64,000 nucleotides of DNA, from the NCBI GenBank assembly GCA_016722575.1, contig JADKIY010000005.1, positions 124,001 to 188,000 on the forward strand, read 5' to 3'. Made by a program: the position numbers and the translations under genes. The first letter of the stretch is position 1, and the number at the start of each line of letters is the position of its first letter. This document shows positions 33,588 through 39,840 of the stretch, piece after piece. The stretch is from Elusimicrobiota bacterium. Lineage in GTDB: Bacteria > Elusimicrobiota > Elusimicrobia > FEN-1173. Under the pieces are notes generated by a model. It was given only the letters and a program-made list of their open reading frames with translations, did not search any database and had not been told where the DNA came from.

Positions 33588-33833
33588 TTACGCCGCCAAG
33601 GGGTTGTTGACCCCGGAGAGGGGAAAACCCTCCATCCATTCAAATTCCTGGGAAAGGGGGTGGTCGACCAGCGCGAGCGGGGTCCGGCACCGGGCGCAAC
33701 CCAGGACGTGATAGTGGCGATAATACTCCGTGATCTCGGCGGGGGCCACGGTGCCGCAAGGGCAATAGAGCGCGCCGTCCTTGGCCGAATCGTGGTAATC
33801 GTAGCGGCGAAGCCGCGGGGTGAGCGTTTGCAT
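33588..33833 (-). CDS. Small zinc-ribbon-like protein, function unknown
   Basis: An 81-residue protein with a probable zinc site: CPCG near residue 24 and CARC near residue 46. Many Tyr and His residues lie between them. The start is well supported by CGGAGG 5 bases before the ATG. It lies upstream of the DUF3108 gene on the same strand (54-bp gap) and back to back with the LysR gene. I do not recognise the family. Confidence 0.6.
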   Translation of the reverse strand: MQTLTPRLRRYDYHDSAKDGALYCPCGTVAPAEITEYYRHYHVLGCARCRTPLALVDHPLSQEFEWMEGFPLSGVNNPLAA

Positions 33834-33895
33834 GGAATCCTCCGTGCGTCAATTTTGTCGTTCCGCTCCCCCACTTTACCGCCGGTTTAAATATA

Positions 33896-33908
33896 AATCA
33901 AATTGATT
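33896..33908. promoter_or_regulatory. Palindrome in the AT-rich region between divergent genes
   Basis: AATCA and TGATT flank a 3-base AAT centre, within about 67 bp of A/T-rich DNA (33880-33946) between the zinc-ribbon gene and the LysR gene. The position suits a LysR autoregulatory site, but the spacing does not match a clear T-N11-A box. Confidence 0.35.
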
Positions 33909-33946
33909 ATTTATATATTTAATATAAAAATTGTTAATATATTTCC

Positions 33947-34882
33947 GTGGAACTTCAACACCTCCGATCCTTTCTGGCCGTGGCCCGCGGCGGCGGCTAC
34001 GCCAAGGCCGCCGAGGCCCTGCATCGAACCCAGCCGGCCGTGACGGCGGCGGTCCAGTCGCTGGAAAAGGAACTTCGCCGACCCCTGCTGGAACGACGGG
34101 GCCGCCGAGCGGTTCTGAGCCCGGCGGGTCGCGCTCTTCTGGCCGAAGCCGGCCCGTTGCTGGACCAATGGGAAAAAGTCTCCGACCGTTTGACCGAGCG
34201 ACTGGAGGGGGACTTTCGGGGGGAATTGCGCATCGGGGCCGGGGAATCCGCCACGCTCTACGTTCTTCCCGCCCTCCTGGGCGCCTTTCAACGAAAACAT
34301 CCCCACGTCCGCCTGGTCATTCATCACCAACGGGCCGACGAAACCCTTCGCATGATCCGGTCGGGGGAGCTGGATTTCGGCGTCCGCCCCCTCACCACGG
34401 TGCCCGAATGGGCCGATTACCGCCCCCTTCGCTCCTACAAGCGCCTTGTCGTGTGCGCTCCGAAGCACCCCTTCGGCCGCCACCGGGGCCCCGTGACTTT
34501 GAAACAAATGGCCGAGCATCCGATCCTTTTTCCCGGCTCCCAGTCCATCACCCGAATCCTGATGGAAGGGGCCCTAAGCCGCGCGGGGCTGGCCTACCGC
34601 GTGGGTTTGGAGGCCGGGGGGTGGGAAGCGATCAAAACCTACGCCGCGGCGGGGCTCGGCGTCGCCGTCGTCCCCGACATCTGCCTCCGCCCGGCGGATC
34701 GGCGGCGGCTCGCCGTCCGGGACGCCAGCCCGCTTTTCGGCCACGACGCCCAGGGCATTGTAACCCGCCGAGGGGCCCAGTTCTCCCGGTCCGCCCAGGC
34801 CGTTTTACTGGCCCTGGACCCTGAATTCCCTTTCCAAGAGAAACCGAGGGGGGAAATTCGGCTAAAAGGAGCCTTCAAGTGA
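33947..34882 (+). CDS. LysR-family transcriptional regulator
   Basis: A 311-residue LTTR. The N-terminal winged helix-turn-helix covers about 1-60 (LRSFLAVARGGGYAKAAEALHRTQPAVTAAV). The effector domain (about 88-295) shows the typical LRIGAGES start and GLGVAVVPD. The effector is unknown. The GTG start has no good Shine-Dalgarno. The stop overlaps the GTG of a small exported protein (GTGA at 34879-34882), so that protein is made with the regulator. Confidence 0.9.
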   Translation: MELQHLRSFLAVARGGGYAKAAEALHRTQPAVTAAVQSLEKELRRPLLERRGRRAVLSPAGRALLAEAGPLLDQWEKVSDRLTERLEGDFRGELRIGAGESATLYVLPALLGAFQRKHPHVRLVIHHQRADETLRMIRSGELDFGVRPLTTVPEWADYRPLRSYKRLVVCAPKHPFGRHRGPVTLKQMAEHPILFPGSQSITRILMEGALSRAGLAYRVGLEAGGWEAIKTYAAAGLGVAVVPDICLRPADRRRLAVRDASPLFGHDAQGIVTRRGAQFSRSAQAVLLALDPEFPFQEKPRGEIRLKGAFK

Positions 34883-35202
34883 AACGAACAACTATCGGAC
34901 TGCTCTCCCTAACGGTCCTGTGGCTCTCCACGACTCCCGAAGCCCTGGCGGGCCAATTCAACGCCGCCAATACCCTCCAGCGCCTGACCAAGAAGCTGGA
35001 TCTCCGCCCGGAGCAACAGGACGCGGTGCGGGAGATATTAAACATTCCCGCCGGCCACCCCCATCCCTGCGCGCTGGAATTGAAGGAAATCGACGCCATC
35101 CATAAGATTTTAACTCCGGACCAAAGGCTCCGATTCGCCAAACTCAAGGAGGTCAAAATCGCCCGAAAACGTCGATTGGAAAGCTGCTGCCCCGTTCCAT
35201 AA
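34879..35202 (+). CDS. Small exported Spy/CpxP-like protein
   Basis: A 107-residue protein with a signal peptide (1-24, ending EALA). The mature part has two helical segments that resemble LTxxQ repeats of Spy/CpxP/ZraP proteins: LDLRPEQQDAVREIL and ILTPDQRLRFAKL. A His/Cys patch (GHPHPC) and a C-terminal Cys pair (ESCCP) suggest metal binding or a disulfide. Relatives are periplasmic chaperones or metal sensors. AAAAGGAG precedes the GTG by 8 bases. It is coupled to the LysR gene. Confidence 0.65.
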   Translation: MKRTTIGLLSLTVLWLSTTPEALAGQFNAANTLQRLTKKLDLRPEQQDAVREILNIPAGHPHPCALELKEIDAIHKILTPDQRLRFAKLKEVKIARKRRLESCCPVP

Positions 35203-35266
35203 CCCTCCGCCAGCTCCCCGAAAAGCCCCATATTCCGACGCAGAAACCAAACCACCCACCGCCCGA

Positions 35267-35295
35267 TTGACTTTTACCCAATAAAAGGAAAGAAT
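35267..35295 (+). promoter_or_regulatory. Possible promoter upstream of the 35351 gene
   Basis: TTGACT (35267-35272) and AAGAAT (35290-35295) are 17 bp apart, in a locally A/T-rich stretch. The -10 matches only four of six positions. Confidence 0.35.
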
Positions 35296-35350
35296 CTGTC
35301 TGGTAAATCGTTTTTCTAACCATTTCTGGGTCTTAACACGGTGAATTCCT

Positions 35351-35827
35351 GTGGACAACATCAAAATTCGAATTAAAGTCGGCAACAACGAAATCGAGGC
35401 CGAAGGCCCCAGCGCCGAAGTCGAAAAACACATCGAAAAATGGCGCCGCGAGGTGGCCGGCGCCGACCGGCCAAATTCGCCCACCGCCGTCTCCAGCGCC
35501 TACTATTTCGACGCCGGACGCAACGGACTGACGATCCGGAAAGGCCCCGGAACGGGCCCGAAAGGCCGCAAATTGGCCGACGCTCTCCTATTATTGCTTC
35601 ACGGCTACCGTGAACTTCAAGGCAAAACCGAAGTGGAAGCCACCCGCATTGCCCGGGATTTGCGAGAATCCGGACACAGCGACCTGGCAAAACTCGCCCG
35701 CTCCTACCATCGGCTCCAAAGCGAAGGGCTCGCCGTTCGGGCGGGACGCGGCAAAGGCACCAGCTATCGCCTCACGGAGCCGGGCCTCAACGCGGCCGCC
35801 ATACTCGCCCGACAATCCGCCGTCTAA
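35351..35827 (+). CDS. Protein of unknown function with a possible winged-helix C-terminus
   Basis: A 158-residue protein. The first 30 residues form a beta-alpha unit (KIRIKVGNNEIEAEGP...) that occurs at the N-terminus of various small proteins. A Gly/Lys-rich linker around 60-75 precedes a helical C-terminal half (SDLAKLARSYHRLQSEGLAVRAGRGKGTSYRLTE) that looks like a winged-helix DNA-binding fold, with the wing near GRGKGTSYRLT. No name can be given. It starts with GTG and has codon use like its neighbours. Its stop lies 59 bases before the dif site. Confidence 0.7.
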   Translation: MDNIKIRIKVGNNEIEAEGPSAEVEKHIEKWRREVAGADRPNSPTAVSSAYYFDAGRNGLTIRKGPGTGPKGRKLADALLLLLHGYRELQGKTEVEATRIARDLRESGHSDLAKLARSYHRLQSEGLAVRAGRGKGTSYRLTEPGLNAAAILARQSAV

Positions 35828-35886
35828 CGACCAAAAAGAACTGGATCAACGACGCAAAAACCCGGATCGGTCCCCACACGGTTATA

Positions 35887-35914
35887 GCTTCTGATAATAT
35901 ATATTATGTTAAAT
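35887..35914 (+). other. dif: dif site (XerC/XerD recombination site, replication terminus)
   Basis: A 28-bp element in A/T-rich intergenic DNA with the classical dif layout. The 11-bp left (XerC) arm is GCTTCTGATAA, the 6-bp centre TATATA, and the 11-bp right (XerD) arm TTATGTTAAAT. The right arm is identical to that of E. coli dif, and the centre equals that of B. subtilis dif; the inner ATAA/TTAT dyad is kept. Coding strand switches close by: left genes run rightward and right genes run leftward. XerCD with FtsK resolve chromosome dimers at such sites. The match is by eye from known dif sequences; there is only one such element in the window. Confidence 0.85.
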
Positions 35915-36027
35915 ATACACCAAGAGGCCTCCGGGTGTGTTGTCTTAGAAATAACGTTAAATTATTATTTAAAACTGTTGTTGAACAACGTTTTTTGATG
36001 TGATTCTAAATATGTTTTGTATTTGTT

Positions 36028-36055
36028 TTGACTTAGCACTCTTAAATTGTATTAT
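36028..36055 (+). promoter_or_regulatory. Promoter of the 61-residue protein gene, containing a CIRCE half-site
   Basis: TTGACT (36028-36033) and TATTAT (36050-36055) are 16 bp apart. Between them lies TTAGCACTC (36033-36041), identical to one half of the CIRCE (HrcA) element. The matching GAGTGCTAA half is absent at the N9 position, so full HrcA control is not supported. Confidence 0.55.
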
Positions 36056-36101
36056 TTCAACTGGTTTTGGCATAAACGCATAAAAATTCAGGAGGCTCCG
36101 C

Positions 36102-36287
36102 GTGTTCACCATCGGCGAATTCAAGGGCAACATGGTCATCAGCTTGAAGCAGAACGAGTCGGATCGTTACGGATTGACCTTCGGTTTGACCAAGGCGAAA
36201 TTGATATTGGACCACATCGATGACATTCGAAAATTCTACGATGAAAACAAAGACAAGATTAAACGCCGGACGGAAGCCGCCGAATAG
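36102..36287 (+). CDS. Small protein of unknown function next to dif
   Basis: A 61-residue protein: a short beta hairpin (MFTIGEFKGNMVISLKQ), a polar turn (ESDRYGLTFGL), then one long charged helix (TKAKLILDHIDDIRKFYDENKDK) and a basic tail. AGGAGG lies 6 bases before the GTG start and a good promoter lies upstream, so it is very likely real. It resembles small conserved proteins that carry a short strand pair followed by a KAKLILE helix, but I cannot attach a function. It is the last rightward gene before the strand switch. Confidence 0.75.
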   Translation: MFTIGEFKGNMVISLKQNESDRYGLTFGLTKAKLILDHIDDIRKFYDENKDKIKRRTEAAE

Positions 36288-36799
36288 AAACGGCCTAAAA
36301 TTCAACCGCTGACCGACAGCGGCCGGTCAACGATCCGGGGGTCCACCCCCCCGAAGCCAAGAAAGCCACCACTTCCAAGGGGCTTTCTCGAAGTGTTTTC
36401 TCCACCCGCCACCCGGGGAACCGCCCCGCCCCAAGCGCGTCAGGAATCGAAACGACCAGTCCAAGCCGGGGATTGAACACCCCCACCGACAATCCGCCCC
36501 GACAGGATCGCCGGTTGACGGTCGATAGGCCCATCGGCCCCCGCCTTGCCCCCCCCCAGACGATGAAAGCCTTTTCCCGTCGATCAAAAACCCATGGGGT
36601 GCGATTTAAATCGCCATTGAACAGACTAAATGGGAATTCCCCGGAAAGGACCAAAGAAATTGTTTGCCCGCGGAAAGAAAGCCGAAGGGGACAGGCGATT
36701 AAATGGGAATCCGAGGGGACGAAGGGAAGGGAAAAACCGATGCGGACAACAGGAACCGAAAATGACGGCGGGGAGGGTCTTTTTAGGGGCGGTTTAGGC
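36288..36799. other. 512-bp convergent intergenic region without a convincing gene
   Basis: Between the 61-residue protein gene (+) and the ABC ATPase gene (-). Open frames exist on the - strand (for example 36327-36587 and 36295-36873), but they lack start signals and have low-complexity Gly/Pro/Trp/Arg-rich products. The DNA contains nested hairpins at 36361-36399 and two copies of TAAATGGGAAT about 72 bp apart (near 36628 and 36700). No tRNA, RNase P, SRP or tmRNA signature was found. Confidence 0.6.
36361..36399 (+). other. Interlocking hairpins (pseudoknot- or attenuator-like)
   Basis: GAAAGCC (36361-36367) can pair with GGCTTTC (36381-36387). Inside its loop, CACTTC (36370-36375) can pair with GAAGTG (36390-36395), which is followed by TTTT. 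The two stems interlock, as in an H-type pseudoknot or as alternative structures of which the second is terminator-like. It may simply end transcripts of the 61-residue protein gene. Confidence 0.4.
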
Positions 36800-37501
36800 T
36801 CAACGGCGGGCCAGTCCGGGACGATCCTCCTCCACCTTCCCCCCCGGGCCGAACCGAAGAATCCGGGTGGCAATTCGGTTCACCACGGCGGGTTCGTGGG
36901 TGACAATCAACATCGTCAGGCCATCCCGGGCGAAACCGGCCATCACTTCCACGACGTCTTCCTTCATCTCCGGGTCGAGGCTGGAGGTCGGCTCGTCGAA
37001 AAGAACGGCCCGGGGGCGCATGGCCAAGGCGCGGGCGATGCCCACGCGCTGTTTTTGACCTCCCGAAAGCGAATCCGGGTAAGCCTTCGCCTTTCCGCCA
37101 AGCCCCACGCGCTCCAAAAGGGCCATGGATTCCTTTTCGACCTCCCCGAGCGGCCGGCCCTGGACACGAACCGGCGCCAGGGCCAGGTTTTGAAGAACGG
37201 TCAGGTGCGGGAAGAGATTGAAAAACTGAAACACAAAGCCCATTTGTTCCCGCAAACGCCGAATCAAATCGTGGTGATGCTTTTCGTCGATGCCGGCCCG
37301 AATTTCGATGTCCCCCACCCGCACCGTGCCGTGCTGAAAAGGCTCAAGATAGGTCAAACAACGGAGGAAAGTGCTCTTCCCCACCCCCGACGGGCCTTGA
37401 ACGACCACCACTTCCCCCTCCTCCACGCGCAGAGAGAGGTCCTTGATCACCGTGTGATCGCCGAAGGACTTCGAAAGATGTTGAACGTCAATGCACAACA
37501 C
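36800..37501 (-). CDS. Polar amino-acid ABC transporter ATP-binding protein (GlnQ-like)
   Basis: A 233-residue ATPase of the polar amino-acid uptake group. Walker A is GPSGVGKST, the signature is LSGGQKQRVGIARAL, Walker B is VLFDEPTSSLDPE and the switch His is in VTHEPA. The GTG start overlaps the end of the fused binding-protein/permease gene by 14 bp. Together they form a two-gene importer. It is the last gene of the leftward operon before the terminus region. Confidence 0.92.
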   Translation of the reverse strand: MLCIDVQHLSKSFGDHTVIKDLSLRVEEGEVVVVQGPSGVGKSTFLRCLTYLEPFQHGTVRVGDIEIRAGIDEKHHHDLIRRLREQMGFVFQFFNLFPHLTVLQNLALAPVRVQGRPLGEVEKESMALLERVGLGGKAKAYPDSLSGGQKQRVGIARALAMRPRAVLFDEPTSSLDPEMKEDVVEVMAGFARDGLTMLIVTHEPAVVNRIATRILRFGPGGKVEEDRPGLARR

Positions 37502-38939
37502 GACGTTGGGCCTCCAGTCGACGGGACAAATACGAGAGCGGCAGGCTCATCATCAAGTAAAGCCCTGCGGTGAGCAACCCCAGCTCCAGAAACCGAAAGG
37601 TCGCCGTGGCCGCTTGGGAATAGGCGCGGGTGAGCTCCATCACCGTGATGATGGATACGAGGGAGGTGTCTTTAAAGAGGGCGATAAAATCGTTCGTCGA
37701 CGGTGGAAGAACGGTTCGAACGGCCTGGGGCAGGATCACGTGGCGAAGGGTCTGCCAGGTCGTCAAACCCAGGGAACGGGCCGCCTCCTCCTGGCCCCGG
37801 GGAACGGACAAAAGGCCCGCCCGGTAAATCTCGGACTCGTAGGCGGCGTAATTGAACCCGACGCCCAACACCGCCGCCACCAGGGCGTTCAACTGCAAAC
37901 CCAGGTTCGGCAGCCCGTAGTAAAGCACGTAGAGCTGGATGAGCAGCGGCGTCCCCCGGGTGATTTCCACGTATACCGCGCAGAGGGACCGCAGTCCTCG
38001 GCCGCCGTACAGGCGGCCCAGGCAAATAAGGAATCCCACGCCGACGGCCAGCGCCATCGAAAGGACGGAAATCAAAATCGTCGTCCCCGCCCCCCGAAAA
38101 ACGAGCCCCAAATACCGTCGGACCGATCCCCGTTCGGGGATGGAAGGCGCCGAGGTCAGGGCGTCCTTCAATCCCCTTTGGTCCCGCGTCCACAGGTTCC
38201 ATTTGCGGTAAATCGATTCCAGCGTGCCGTCTTGGATGAGGGCCGCCAGGGCCTCGTCCACGCGCCGCCGAAACTCGGGCGAATCCTTCCGGATCCCCCC
38301 CGCGTAGAGGCCGCGGCCCACGGGATCGCCGACGGCGGCCAGTTTCGGGTTGGGGCCCGCGTACCAGGCCGCGATGGGCACGTCCAAAAGAACGGCGTCC
38401 GTGCGGCCCAATTCCAAATCTTTGTAGATCTCCACCGGCGACGGGTACGCCACGGGGGTTACGCGCCCATCCCGTTCCATGAGGGTCTGCGCCAGGGACG
38501 CCGTCAACGTTCCCACCCGATGGCCCCGCAAACTTTCGAAGGTGGAAAACCGCTCGTCCCCACGGCGAACGGTGATTTGCTCGGCGAAAATGTAATAGGG
38601 GATGGAAAAATCGATTTTGGTCCGGCGGTCTTCGGTGATTTCCAGACCGTTGAAGGCGAGGTCAAAATTGTCGCGCAGGAGGGCGGGAACCAGCTCTTCC
38701 CAAGGGACGAGAACCAGGACGGGCCGCAGGTTCATCCGCCGGGCCAGGGCGTCCAGGATGTCGACCTCAAACCCCAAAAACCGCCCGGGATCGGCCGGAT
38801 CGCGATAAAGGTAGGGCGCCCCGCCGGTGGCGTCCGCTCCCCATCGAATTTCGCCGGTGCTCCGGGCCCGTTCCCAGGCGTCGGCGGCGGAAAGGGTGGA
38901 GGGGATCAGCGCGAAAAAAAGAAGCGCGGCGCGGCGCAC
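37488..38939 (-). CDS. Fused substrate-binding protein and permease of a polar amino-acid ABC transporter
   Basis: A 483-residue protein. A signal sequence (1-19) is followed by a family 3 solute-binding domain (about 27-255; segments GFEVDILDALARRM and DLAFNGLEITEDR). A permease domain (about 285-478) comes next, with the HisM/GlnP start RGAGTTILISVLSMALA, TRGTPLLIQLYVLYYGLPN, and the coupling motif EEAARSLGLTTWQTLRHVILPQA. Such fusions tether the receptor to the membrane and are known in Gram-positive bacteria and some others. The ligand is unknown; polar amino acids are likely. GTG start, 12 bases after the rfbA-like gene. Confidence 0.92.
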   Translation of the reverse strand: MRRAALLFFALIPSTLSAADAWERARSTGEIRWGADATGGAPYLYRDPADPGRFLGFEVDILDALARRMNLRPVLVLVPWEELVPALLRDNFDLAFNGLEITEDRRTKIDFSIPYYIFAEQITVRRGDERFSTFESLRGHRVGTLTASLAQTLMERDGRVTPVAYPSPVEIYKDLELGRTDAVLLDVPIAAWYAGPNPKLAAVGDPVGRGLYAGGIRKDSPEFRRRVDEALAALIQDGTLESIYRKWNLWTRDQRGLKDALTSAPSIPERGSVRRYLGLVFRGAGTTILISVLSMALAVGVGFLICLGRLYGGRGLRSLCAVYVEITRGTPLLIQLYVLYYGLPNLGLQLNALVAAVLGVGFNYAAYESEIYRAGLLSVPRGQEEAARSLGLTTWQTLRHVILPQAVRTVLPPSTNDFIALFKDTSLVSIITVMELTRAYSQAATATFRFLELGLLTAGLYLMMSLPLSYLSRRLEAQRRVVH

Positions 38940-38951
38940 GGCGGGGAAGGG

Positions 38952-39824
38952 TCAGGAACGCGGATTCAACAGGCCCAGCAGGTATTGGCCGTATTCGTTT
39001 TGACGCATGGGTTCGGCCAGACGGCGGAGGGACTCGGCGGAGATGTAGCCCCGGTCGTAGGCGATTTCTTCCAGGCACGCCACTTTGAGGCCCTGCCGCT
39101 CCTGGAGCGTTTGAATAAAAACGGCCGCTTGCAGGAGCGTTTCGTGGGTGCCCGTGTCCAGCCAGGCGATCCCGCGGCTCAACTTCTCCACGTGCAACGC
39201 TCCCCGCCGAAGGTAGGCGTTGTTCACGTCCGTGATCTCCACTTCCCCCCGGGCCGACGGTCGCAGCTTGGCCGCGATGTCCAGGACGCGGTTGTCGTAG
39301 AAATAGAGGCCCGTGACAGCGTGACTGGATTTGGGGCGGGTGGGTTTTTCCTCGATCTTTAACGCCTTTCCCTTCCGGTCGAAGGTCACCACGCCGTAGG
39401 CCGACGGGTTGCGGACCGGGTAGGCGAAAACCGTGGCGCCGGCGGGGCGCTGGGCGGCGCGGCGCAGGAGGCCGGTGAGCGCGTGCCCGTAGAAAATATT
39501 GTCCCCCAATATTAAAGCCACGCGGTCGTGGCCCACAAAATCGCGGCCGATGGTGAAGGCCTGGGCCAACCCGCCGGGCTCGGGCTGAACGGCGTAAGAG
39601 AGCTTCAGCCCCAGCCAACGGCCGTCGTCCAGCAAGCGTTTGAAATCCGGTTGTTGGTGCGGGGTCGTGATGATCAGGATGTCCCGGACGCCGGCCAACA
39701 TCAGGACCGACAGCGGGTAATAAATCATGGGTTTGTCGTAGACGGGCACCAGCTGTTTGCTGATGCCCCGGGTGAGCGGATAGAGGCGGGTGCCGGAACC
39801 GCCGGCCAGAACGATGCCCTTCAT
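38952..39824 (-). CDS. rfbA: Glucose-1-phosphate thymidylyltransferase
   Basis: A 290-residue nucleotidyltransferase that makes dTDP-glucose, the entry to dTDP-sugars such as rhamnose. The family start KGIVLAGGSGTRLYPLTRGISKQL, LILGDNIFYG, KPTRPKSSHAVTGLYFYD and WLDTGTHETL are all typical of RfbA/RmlA. An in-frame extension to 39920 exists, but ATG 39824 matches the family start. No rfbB, C or D is adjacent. A weak -10 (TATCAT, 39838-39833) lies just upstream inside the end of the DUF4301 gene. Confidence 0.92.
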   Translation of the reverse strand: MKGIVLAGGSGTRLYPLTRGISKQLVPVYDKPMIYYPLSVLMLAGVRDILIITTPHQQPDFKRLLDDGRWLGLKLSYAVQPEPGGLAQAFTIGRDFVGHDRVALILGDNIFYGHALTGLLRRAAQRPAGATVFAYPVRNPSAYGVVTFDRKGKALKIEEKPTRPKSSHAVTGLYFYDNRVLDIAAKLRPSARGEVEITDVNNAYLRRGALHVEKLSRGIAWLDTGTHETLLQAAVFIQTLQERQGLKVACLEEIAYDRGYISAESLRRLAEPMRQNEYGQYLLGLLNPRS

Positions 39825-39840
39825 GGGAGGAAATGATACA

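Noticed and set aside
35960..35995. Terminator at GTTGTTGAACAAC followed by T residues
   Set aside because: The stem is only about 4 bp of A/T-rich pairs and lies 130 bp from the nearest stop; too weak to call.
36028..36060. CIRCE heat-shock element
   Set aside because: Only the left half TTAGCACTC is present; the right half after nine bases does not match GAGTGCTAA, so it is not called as CIRCE.
36295..36873. 192-codon - strand open frame in the convergent gap
   Set aside because: No ribosome binding site or promoter, low-complexity product, and it would overlap the 3' end of the ABC ATPase gene. Noted as unexplained DNA instead.
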